A stretch of DNA of 64,000 nt from Silene conica (taxonomy: Eukaryota; Streptophyta; Magnoliopsida; Caryophyllales; Caryophyllaceae), in contig CM055317.2 in assembly GCA_029255685.2 (NCBI GenBank), positions 71,289,460 to 71,353,459 on the forward strand. The letters run 5' to 3'. The translations under genes and the position numbers were made by a program. The notes beneath the pieces are model-generated. The model made no database searches and was not told the DNA's origin. It worked only from the letters and a program-made list of their open reading frames with translations. Positions 10,896 to 20,420 of this stretch are shown here, piece by piece (the first letter of the stretch is position 1; the number at the start of each line of letters is the position of its first letter).

Positions 10896-11295
10896 AGTTT
10901 TCAAGTCCATTCCACGCTAGGACGGTTAGTTTTCAAGTCTAATTCAAAATTTCGATTGAGTTCAATTTGTCTATTCCATGCCTTGTACGATTAATTCAAC
11001 CTAATTTCAAGGCTTAAACATGTAATTCAACAAAAATTAATTGAAAAAAAAATCTAAGATTTAAGTTAGTTATCGATGAATCGTTGTCGTCGTTTGACAT
11101 TAAATCGTTGTCGTTATTTGATGTTGATGTTCGAAGTTGAAACCGTTTCTTAGAAATTTACGTTGTTTTTGTTGTTTTTGTTTCAGAGAATAAAAGCTAG
11201 AGAGAGAGAGAGAGAGAGAAAAGGGCAAGAGTTGTCATTTGTCCAGAAAACGTCGACGATTTTTCGCAAAACGTCGACGACGTTTCGCAACCCCC

Positions 11296-12037
11296 TTCAA
11301 ATATTGTCCCAATTATTTTTACTCGATGAATTACAATAAACGTGAGCATAATACTGTATTTGGCAATGTGGGGATTCTCTACTCTAAGTCACTTTCCTTT
11401 GTTAAAAAGAGAAGTGAGACCGAATACTTTGCGGTCGTCTGAAGCCTTGCAATGGCATAGGGGCCGGGTCACTTTCCTTTGTTAAAAAGAGAAATGAGAC
11501 CGGATACTTTGCATTCTTCTGCAGCCCTTGTAATGGCATAGATGACGATAGATACTTCACCGCAAACCGAGTAGGCCATAGCAAATAAATAAAAAGGAAG
11601 TTTGATAAGAAAAATAAAAATAAAAAGGAAGTAAAAGAAACAGTAAGTCTTGTTTGCGACGGGTCACCAATTGTGATGGATATATTGTGAGATAAAATGG
11701 ATACAAAATGAGTTAGTGGAGAAAGGGGACCACAGAATAGTGTTAAAGAGAGAGAAAAAATGGGTATTTTGTGAGAGAAAACGGTATCCGTCACAAGCTT
11801 GCGACGGATAGTGTTATTGCAAATAAAAATTGGTGTAAAAGAAAAGGAGTGTATTAAACAGCTATGTGTTCATCCCAGGCACAATAGTGGGCTACGAAAC
11901 GATCGTCTACAGCAAACCAAGCAATTTACCGATTGCTGGCAGCCATGCCATAAATCACGCTCTGATCGCACGACTATTGGTTCATCAACCACAAGTTGTT
12001 TCTTGCCTCAAAAGTACGAGCCAATAGGTTATGGGAC
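11296..12037. other. Intergenic DNA with MITE-like segment
   Basis: Two direct repeats of gggtcactttcctttgttaaaaagagaa-type sequence occur at about 11386 and 11467. The segment 11645-11812 begins gcgacgggtcacc and ends gtatccgtcacaagcttgcgacggata, a dispersed MITE-like family also seen at 22372-22510, 24690-24825 and 33175-33285. No gene is seen. Confidence 0.5.
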
Positions 12038-12738
12038 TTGCTAAATCCCGCACACTAATTTACTTATTCCCGCACATTAATTCCCGTTATGCCGAGTGTG
12101 CCCCTCTCATTTCTCAATCCTGTGAAAGAAACAAGAGAGAGAGAAAAAGAAAAGAAATATAAACAAACCACCAATACCAAATCCCAACCTCTGATATACG
12201 ACAACTCTTCCTCCACCACCCTCACCGCGCCGCCGACCACCCCTCCGCAGCCCCATCCTCGCACCGAGCCGCCGACCATCCTTCTTAGTCCCACCCTCGC
12301 CGACCACCCATCCTTGCTGCAATTCCCGCGCCTCAGCAATCGACGAAATAGACGGTACATGCCTGGCGGCTGACACTACCAATCGACCCCACAACCATCC
12401 TACTCCGGCTTTACGATCCCACAACCATCCTTGCAACAAACCAATTCAAACGAAACCCTAATTGTTTATAAAACGAGTTAAAGACGCGAGAAGAGATGAA
12501 GTGGTCAGCGGTTTGTGATATGAATTTAATTTGATATTTGATATGGGTAGTCGATGACTTAGGGTGGTCATGGAGGTTGGGATATGGTGGTCGGGGTTAG
12601 GGAATGGGTTGGTCGGATGATGGTGAGGAGTTGGAGGGTTTTTGTTTATTCTTTTAATTTTTTTAATAAAAGGGTAATAATGGAATAATAGTCAAAAATG
12701 TGTTGGAATATAGTAAAAGAGTGTGCGGGATTTAGCAA
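12038..12738. mobile_element. TIR element, about 0.7 kb
   Basis: Both ends read TTGCTAAATCCCGCACAC from outside inward (18 of 18 bases), and similarity continues for roughly 30 more bases. The interior has Pro/Thr-rich open frames that I take as chance. No convincing target duplication is seen, so the superfamily is open; Mutator-like is a guess. Confidence 0.7.
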
Positions 12739-12899
12739 TTACGTAGGTTATAGGTAAGATGCTGTTAAAATATGAACATGTCCAGTGCTCATTGATGTCA
12801 ATCTATAAACATGGGCAATAATCATTACTTTGCTGATGTGGAGTTTGATACTATCTGTCATTTCCCTATGTTTATTTTAGATCCTCTTCATATAAATAA

Positions 12900-13442
12900 G
12901 GATCAATTAATATTTACATCCTTATAAAAAGAACTTTTCTAAATTTACACCGTTATAAAATATTTCTATCAAAATTTGCCCAAATTCTCTCGTTCTGATG
13001 TAAATAAATGGAATATTCCGTCAAATTTTAAAATTTATCCCTAAAACTCATAGTTTCTAACGAACCTTTTACCTCATTTCTTTCTTCATCTTTCCCTCTG
13101 TTTGCTTCTCTTTTATACCTAGTGAACGGATTTGTTGATTAGTATTAAATATGGGGTAGCATTTGAACAATTAACAAGTTATTGTCGGTCTTGATCAACA
13201 ATGACAAACTACTAAATTGGTCAAATTAGTATCAAATCTCACCTAACATAAGATAAAATAAGATAAGAGTATGAAAATGAATTAATAGACGAGGGTAATA
13301 TCGCAAATTCAACATACCAAACTCAAAATAAGGGGGCAAATTCTGATAAAAGTATTTTATAAGGGTGTAAAATATTAAAAATATTTTATAAGGGTGTAAT
13401 TTTAAAAAAAGTTGTTTTTATGGGCTAAAAATTAATTTATCC
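12900..13442. mobile_element. Long-TIR MITE, uninterrupted copy
   Basis: This is the same family as 5777-7363: outer ends ggatcaattaat and attaatttatcc, inner arms with acaccgttat / ataagggtgtaa and aaatggaatattccgtcaaattttaaaattt. It is about 540 bp and non-coding. Confidence 0.7.
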
Positions 13443-13539
13443 TTAAATAATTAAAGTTTATTAAAAAAATGGTAACATTTAATCCGTTTTATTTCAAACT
13501 GCCTTTTACAAAACTTATTGTTACTCAAATGAATATACA
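13443..13539. other. Short AT-rich spacer
   Basis: A short spacer of about 100 bases between the MITE and the Helitron; no feature is seen. Confidence 0.4.
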
Positions 13540-14790
13540 TCCCTATACTATAAAAGGAATAGCTTTTAAAGCTTTTCTATTGGTCCCTAATATTTAGGAG
13601 TAAAAAACTTTTTATTTGTTATAAACCCCACGTTCAATTTTTGTTATTTGTTTTCTCTTTCATCCCATGTTTATAATTTCAATCTTTTTATGTTAACATG
13701 TTTTAATTTATATCTAATCATGTACAAAAACATATTATATGCATAAAAGGGGAAAATTTGCATACTTATTCACAAAATAAAAAATTAAAGTACAAATTAT
13801 AGTACAAATTAATAAAAGGGGATATAATAAATTTCGCCCATACCTGATTAAATAAAATATAGACAATGAACATTTTTTTTAAAATAGAACATTAAAAATA
13901 TCGTATAATTACTTAACAAAAATTAATATTCTAAATATAATAAATATTTGTTTACAAGATGAAATAAATATTTTTAACATAGTAAAAAAAAATAGATCTA
14001 TAAATTTAATAAACGAACATAATTTAAAATATTGAAAATTTTAAAAATTACTAGATTTATAAAATTCACTACAATTTAGAAAATGAAAAAATGAGCACTA
14101 TATTGTTACAACTTACTGGATTATTGGATTTATTAGTTAAATTCTCTTTAAGAAACCTACAATAAGTTAAAATGAGTATATTTAAATATTTTCGTTATTA
14201 AAATTACTATTTTAAATTTGTTTTAGGAAAGTGAAATAAAATTAAAATGTTAGATTACTAAAATCATTTTGGAAAAAAATAAACAAACGAAAACAATAAA
14301 ACATTTAAATATATTACGCGGGTTCTTTTCGTTATAAATTAGGTGACTATTTCTATGAGAAAATGTGTAACCATTATTTGATGGGTAACATTTTATGAGT
14401 GGATATTTATTATAAAGTGGTCATATTTGGGGTCGTCAAAATAGAGACCAACTATTAATTAAGCTTTATTTTTAGCAATGGACGTTATTTATTTTTATAT
14501 GTATATTTTCATTCCCCTTGGCTATTTTTTATCTTTTCTTTATTTTATTCTATTTAAATGGAGGAATTTTACGATGTATGTCAAATAAAACCCAAGGTAG
14601 AAATAACTTTGACGGTAATATTTCATTGTATAAAACACTATTACGAGTATTTAAAATAATCTTCATTTACGCATCCACGTTTAGTTGATTGATTACCGAA
14701 ATTAATAGCATGAATTATATGTACGTTTCGTATAGTATGTCATAATTTGAAAATTAACCCGTGCATATTTGTGCACGAGATTAAAACTAG
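13540..14790 (+). mobile_element. Non-autonomous Helitron
   Basis: The 5' end TCCCTATACTATAAAAGG follows an A and the 3' end CTAG precedes a T, the A|TC...CTRR|T rule of Helitrons. A 6-bp hairpin CGTGCA-tatttg-TGCACG (14760-14777) stands 13 bases before the 3' end. The element is 1251 bp, AT-rich and without Rep/helicase coding. No inverted repeats or target duplication are present, as expected. The 5' and 3' motifs are typical of plant Helitrons with a cccgtgcacg hairpin. Confidence 0.8.
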
Positions 14791-14928
14791 TGTAGAAAAA
14801 ATCCAAAGCAATTAAATTGCCGATTTTAGTTACTTCTCATAGATGGGCAATTAGGAAGTGGAAGCCCAAAGAGCCAAAGATTGATGACAGACATACCACA
14901 AGGAAGGCTGTAATGCGCACTAAAGAAA

Positions 14929-14980
14929 TTTCCCACATCGTTAGTTTTTAGAAGATTACCTCCAGCTGAGTGTATAAATA
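14929..14980 (+). promoter_or_regulatory. U4 snRNA promoter (USE + TATA, Pol II spacing)
   Basis: The upstream element TTTCCCACATCG ends at 14940 and TATAAATA lies at 14973-14980. The 32-base gap and the 33 bases from TATA to the RNA start equal those of the U2 gene in this window, indicating Pol II transcription. Confidence 0.9.
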
Positions 14981-15005
14981 CCTAGAGAAGTCTACATTAA
15001 AAGGT

Positions 15006-15163
15006 ATCTTTGCGCTTGGGGCAATGACGCAGCTAGTGAGGTACTAACCGAGGCGCGTCAATTGCTGGTTGAAAACTATTTCCAAACCCCCTCCTCGGCC
15101 TGGGCTTGTCCTTGACCGTCGAGAATTTCTGGAAGGGCTCCCTTGCAAGAGGGTAGAGCCCTA
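15006..15163 (+). ncRNA. U4: U4 spliceosomal snRNA
   Basis: U4 chaperones U6 by base pairing in the U4/U6.U5 tri-snRNP. The RNA starts ATCTTTGCGCTTGGGGCAAT, the stretch that forms stem II with U6, followed by the 5' stem-loop (gcagctagtgaggtactaaccgaggc) and the gctggttgaaaac stretch. The Sm site aatttctgg is at about 15123-15131, and a 3' hairpin (gggctccc...gagccc) ends at about 15162. A plant 3' box, CA followed by AGTTAAA, is at 15164-15178. Length is about 158 nt. All parts are present, so it is probably functional. The base after ctagtgaggt differs from some plant U4 sequences I remember, so it may be a variant. Confidence 0.93.
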
Positions 15164-16141
15164 CAATTCTTAGTTAAATTTTTAATAGGTAAACTAATTA
15201 AGACTTTAATTAGTTTATTAAAGTTTATTTTTTAATAGTTACACACTTTGCATTTCTATTTTGACCTTACCTCACTTGACGTAATTAGGGTGGGGAAGAA
15301 AAATCCAAAAAGAATACATGTAAGGCTTAAATCGATCACCAGCCGGCAGCCGCTCACGAATAGAATGGCACCACCACCTACCGCCACAAATCGACTCACC
15401 ACCAGCCGCCATAAATCGACCCACCTTCAACAATCCAAAATCCCAAATCTTAAATTTCAAACCCTAATTGTAAAAATCCTTCATAAAAAAATTAAATTAA
15501 TTCAATCAATAAGAAGGCGTATATTAATAAATTTGTTGATAGAATAACGAAATTATTTGTGAATGTGCGAATTAAAATCCATAATTTGGTAAATTATTAC
15601 TCCGTAGTAGTTTGGTTTGGGTGAAAAAGGAAAAGGGAGATGACTTTTTTAAGTTGTTTTTTTAACAAAGGGTAAATTTTGAATAGGGTGACAGTATGCC
15701 AAATCAATTTAAATCATGTATGGAATTTAACAAATACGTTTTTTTTGTACAAACTCGTATTTACATATACAGTCAAAATATTTTTGACAATTTTTTTATT
15801 AGCTTAAATTTATCCTTAGGACCTCAATTGTGTCCCTATTAACTTTAAATCCAAACACCTAATAATCTAAACAAGAATTTTTCTTATGTTTTAGAATGCT
15901 TGAATTAGAAGAAGACTATACCACCTCCATTCAACTTTTAACACCCCACTTTTCCAATATATGTGAGGACCAAGGAGGATTATATTGAAGTGAGGTGATA
16001 AAAGTAGAATGGAGGATGCAAAATTTCCGATTCCATAGTTTCCTCTGAGCGTGTTATTATGCTCTTAGAGTCTAGAAAGAGCAACTATGCAGATTGCGCA
16101 GAGACTCTTAACTTGAATCGAAAAAAAAACTCCACCAATCT
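15164..16141. other. Spacer between U4 and U6atac
   Basis: A 3'-box overlaps the first bases. The segment 15921-16018 is a small inverted-repeat MITE (cctccattcaacttttaacacc at the left; the right end reads cctccattctacttttatcacc inward). The Pro/Thr-rich frame at 15248-15547 has no supporting evidence. Confidence 0.5.
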
Positions 16142-16184
16142 AGTCCCACATCAGTCGTTTGTTAAACATTTAGTGCTTTAAATA
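16142..16184 (+). promoter_or_regulatory. U6atac promoter (USE + TATA, Pol III spacing)
   Basis: AGTCCCACATCAG begins at 16142 and TTTAAATA lies at 16177-16184. The gap of about 23 bases is the short spacing that marks Pol III snRNA genes in plants, in contrast to the 32 bases in the U2 and U4 promoters here. Confidence 0.85.
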
Positions 16185-16206
16185 CGAAAAACCAAGACAT
16201 TCTACT

Positions 16207-16330
16207 GTGTTCAATAGAAGGAGAGATGGTTGGCATCTCCCCTGACAGGGACGGGAACTGTCTTCGGACATTCTTGTTAACACATCGGTTAAGGCTTCCC
16301 ATCCTTCGGGATGGATCTATAACCCAATTT
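16207..16330 (+). ncRNA. U6atac: U6atac snRNA (minor spliceosome)
   Basis: U6atac replaces U6 in the spliceosome that removes U12-type introns. The RNA begins GTGTTCAATAGAAGGAGAGA; AAGGAGAGA is the conserved stretch that pairs with the 5' splice site of U12-type introns. It is followed by the U4atac/U12 pairing region ggcatctcccctgacagggacggg, a gtcttcggac hairpin, ttaacacatcggttaaggc, and a 3' stem-loop with catccttcgggatgg. The order matches human U6atac as I remember it, and the length of about 124 nt agrees. A T-run at 16328-16335 serves as the Pol III terminator. Plain U6 is excluded: its ACAGAGA box and typical 5' end are missing. Confidence 0.92.
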
Positions 16331-16335
16331 TTTTT
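16328..16335 (+). terminator. Pol III T-run terminator of U6atac
   Basis: Eight T residues directly follow the last stem-loop, the standard Pol III stop. Confidence 0.85.
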
Positions 16336-16674
16336 GCAACTCAGGACTTAATTTTAACGGGTGTTTTGAGTTTGAACAGCGGATTCTTTTACCGAAAGGG
16401 ACGAAGTAAATAGAACTGTTGAGCTTAAACATACCGGAATGTATCAGAACAGCACGCGAAAGAGAAATCCTTTTAACTCCCAAGCATCTTATTGTTAATT
16501 GAAAGCCTGAAAATTTCTATATGAAAATGAAAAAGCTGTACATCTTGCTCGCGTCATATATGCAGTCATCAAAACGATTTGCAAACAAAAGGGCCGATGT
16601 AAATAAGGAGAAGTTGTGAATCAGACAACTAAATAACTTGGTTTTGTTAAAGACATGCTGGAGTTTTCTTCGAG

Positions 16675-19600
16675 TTAATGGACGAATGGAGCAGCTGCTT
16701 TCGACATCTCCTTCTGCAACATTTTATGAAAGTTAGCAGTTGCAGAAGCAAATGGTTCAATCTTTTCCTACATGGAACTAGCTAAAACATGGCCAAAGAT
16801 GTAAGTAATGACAAAAAATACAATTGTGAGACGGTTTTACATACATTATCGAAACTTCATGTTTTACCGTTATTCTGCTCTGTATTTCTTTTAGAGGTTA
16901 TTTGGATAAAAACATGCAGTTTTACGATATTATAGGACCAAGAGACTTCGACAATATTACTCACATTGGATATTTCTCTCCAAGACTCCAAGGTCCTTAA
17001 AGCATTGCCAGATTGTTGAGTTTTCCGTGCTAGAGCAACCCCTTCACTTAGGCTATTGACACGCCCACTAACTAAGAGGGCAGCCGCGGCATTTAAGATC
17101 TGTTTCGGTAGGATACAACGAACTTTTTATCAGAAAAAACCTTTCTCATTAAGAAGGAACAAGCAGCCCCTATTCTGCAAGGTATACCGCGCAAAGACAC
17201 ATTTTTCCTTGGTCATGGATTATGAAGTCGAATGAAATGACTATAGTCATTAAACTTGTTGTGCTTCTTTTTTTTTTTTACGAGAGGTAGGAGTCATCAG
17301 ATGAAATTCTCGGCCACCTCCTCGTAAATCTTTGACAGTGCAACGGAAGTAACAATTAAAGGTAAAAACGTAAACTCACAAATGCATCAGCAACAGGTCC
17401 TTTCTCTCCTGCTAATACACGCTTCAATGCTTCTGCGTTATATTCTGGGCCACCTCCTCGTAAATCTTTCACGGTGCAACGAGGGATGCCAAATTCCACT
17501 GCCAATAATAAACGAGTTAATAATCTAGTTTAGTATACTAGGAGTCCTAGGAGATTCATATATAAAATTAATTTAATTTGTCGAAATGAGATGAGGAGAA
17601 AAATGAAAGAGTTCGCACAAGGATCAAAAGAGAACTTCTCTATCTTATCAGGAGTTACATCAAGAATCATCCCCGGCCCTGAAGTTCAATAACCAAATGA
17701 ATTGCTTTTAGTTACATTTCAACAATTAGCATATCAAACAAATCACGCTTCAAAACTCTAGATTAGAGATGTTACCCATCGGACTCATTTCATCTAATCC
17801 TTCTGAGTGCACAACCAGTGCCCTTTTCATGCCAAATCTTTGAAGGGCTTTCGCCATTTTGGGTACCTGGCGTAAATGTTCGAGTAAATCAGTAAATCAA
17901 CAACGGTAGGTTTAATGGTAATGCTATGCAACAATCATTGAGACTTGAGAGATATCACAACATAGATAATATGAACTTACAATATCTTCGGTGTAGACAC
18001 CAACAACTGCGTAAGGTACTTGAGCTGGATTTAACATCGGACCTAAAATGTTGAAAATTGTTTTTACTTTTAACTGCTTCCGTATCGGTCTAACACTCTT
18101 CATTGCAGGATGGTAAATTGGCGACATCATGAAACCAATCCCTGCATCCCTAACACAGTTTTTTATTCCCTGATAATCAAAAGGAAAGCGGTCAAGATCC
18201 TGCTAAAACTCAAAATCACATCCCGAAAAGGCAAATATGAGTTACATATTTCGACCAGACAATGTTCTGAACATAAAACTTGTACATCCCAATTCCCAAC
18301 AAAATGAAGCATCGACTGCAATAGTGCATTGAAGAGCAAGTATCGTCTCAATTTCCTATTCTCAACAATATGCCACATTCATCTATAAAAATGATCTAAG
18401 GGTCCCAATATTCTACAAAATGGAAAAAAATACAGTAATTGTTTAAAATTTATTTTCATCCTGCTGTTACTTTTCTAGGTATTATTCGGATTACGACATT
18501 CAGTGATTTGGATCGTTGATAAGAAATGGGCTGTTCTTATAATGTTAGGAAAGGGAAAGGATCCTTGTGCCGCATTAAAGACACCTCGATCAACAAATTT
18601 ACCGCATGCAACTTCAATTGAAAAGACAGTAATATTACTGAAGGAAAGGGAGGGGTCCAGTATCAGTCATGCATATCACAGTAGCACACTAGAAATCAAC
18701 ACCATACAGCTGAGTACAGAGTTCATTAATGCATCCATCAGTAGATTTATGAAGTCTATACAGAACTAATTTTGGAACGGCCAACTCGGAAAAACGGCGG
18801 ATATTAAATGACAACCAAGTGTAATATACCTGAGGTTCCAAGTCAATAGCAACCCCAAGTTCTTCCAACACATCAGCACTTCCGCAGGCCGAAGAGCTTG
18901 ACCTGTTCCCTTGCTGCCAAAACATTCCACCGTCAATTATTACACAACTTGTAACTCATTTTTAGATTCTGATCTCAAACAAGGGCCCGTCATTACGTCA
19001 CGTCTCTACATTCTACTTGTTTGATTATACCCCATACCTATTTCGTGAATACTAAAACATCACCCAGTGTCTCATAAGCTACCGCAATTAACTATGTTAC
19101 TCAGACTCGTTTAAAAAGTATCTGACATGCGTACGTGTCCAAGTGTCACTCTGCTATTTTTGTGAAAAATAAACATATTTTGGTTTAAAATGAGGTGTTC
19201 AAGTGTCAGAGTGTCGGACACACATAAGCGAGCAATTAGAAGAGTCGGAGCAATGTAGCCCGCAAATTACCGAGTAAGAGAGTCAAATCAAATGCAATAA
19301 TGCATGCACCCTTAGACTATTTCTCCAATTAAGAAAATCAGTAAGAATTCATATTAACTCAAGGGTTAGACATCAACCTTGGCAACTTTAGCACCACAAG
19401 CGGCCGCCAATATAGACGCACCAGTCGAAATATTCACCGTATTCGCACCGTCCCCTCCAGTACCAACAATGTCAACAGCATCCTCCAAACCCTCTACCTT
19501 CTTACAATGATTCATCATTGACTTTGCAAGTCCAACAATCTGTTCATTCACATATCACATTACAAAAATGTCAACCCACCTTATATTACATCAAAAAAAT

Positions 19601-20420
19601 CACACTCCTCCTCTAGTCCTCCGTCTAAATCATTTGTTTACCTTTGTTTAAAAACCTATCGCAACTAATTGACCGAGACGGAAAGAGTAATAAAATAAAC
19701 ATTGGGACTTGGGAGCATTGTATACTTTGCATGGTCAACTTATTTACAATTTTCATCTAATGAAACAGTAACCATGAAATTACTGTTCACTATAATAATC
19801 AACACCCCTTTTGTTTCGATCATTTATACACATTTTATTTATTCTTTTCTGATAATATTTTAATCAAAGGTAAACAAATGTAAGAAATGGGAGAAAGTAA
19901 CAATAACAAAAGGGGTAAAAAGTGACTTACTTCTTCAAAGGTTTCACCTTTAGCTCGTAATAACACAAGAAATGCACTAATAAGAGCTTCATTTGGTTCA
20001 TCTAGCAGAAAATTTAACGAATCCTCTGCTTCTAATTCCGTTAAATTTTTCCCATCAATTAATTTTTCAATCAACTGCGCACAAAAAAAAAGTTTGGAAA
20101 ACCCAATAAAATTATATAAAAAATATTCCCTTTGTCTCGCGGTGAGACGTATTTTAATAAAACGTAAACACATGAACGAGACGGAAACTGACAATGAGAA
20201 AACCCACCTGAGGGAAGGAATTAAAGGAAGGAGAAGAAGATTTATTAGTGTTTGACAGTGCAAAAAGCTTAGGAAAAGAATTAAACGACGTCGTATGGGT
20301 TGATAATTTAAGGGGAAAAGAAGCATTATGGATTGGAAAAGTTGATGAATTGATGGTTAAATTGGATAAATTGGATAAACTGGATGAAGAACACAAGGTG
20401 TTGAAATGAAGCAATGCCAT
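16675..20420 (-). CDS. PAT1: Anthranilate phosphoribosyltransferase, plastid
   Basis: The enzyme transfers phosphoribose from PRPP to anthranilate, the second step from chorismate to tryptophan, in the plastid. I read ten minus-strand exons: 20420-20208, 20074-19931, 19539-19378, 18913-18830, 18169-17981, 17866-17776, 17678-17619, 17498-17380, 17099-16965 and 16767-16675. All junctions are GT-AG and in frame, giving 429 residues, close to the roughly 440 of Arabidopsis PAT1. Residues 1-70 are Ser/Thr/Asn-rich with few acidic residues, as in a transit peptide. The glycine-rich PRPP loop VGTGGDG is at about 145-151, [18 protein letters not shown] at about 176-193, and NILGPMLNP at about 241-249. 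The start is the only Met before the transit peptide. No break is seen; it looks like a functional housekeeping gene. Intron 8 carries a partial copy of exon 8 (see findings). Confidence 0.95.

Larger units (their letters stand above)
7522..11295. mobile_element. Mutator-like element copy 1 (PMD cargo)
   Basis: The left end CCGAATCGCGAAAGG and the right end (CCTTTCGC-like, read inward GGGGGTTGCGAAA) form terminal inverted repeats centred on GTCGTCGACGTTTTGC. The element is flanked by a perfect 8-bp direct repeat TTCAAATA (7514-7521 and 11296-11303). It holds a plant mobile domain gene (8529-9779), a small minus-strand gene (10026-10499), a CACGTC-type array (8070-8345) and a palindrome array (10709-10895). 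A 27-nt segment at 11074-11100 is identical to exon 1 of the transposase of copy 2 (27100-31955), but its splice donor GT is changed to AT. No transposase is present, so this copy looks non-autonomous. Confidence 0.85.

Noticed and set aside
12089..12439. Open frames in the 0.7-kb TIR element
   Set aside because: Pro/Thr or Gly/Arg-biased in overlapping frames, no start context, no known domain.
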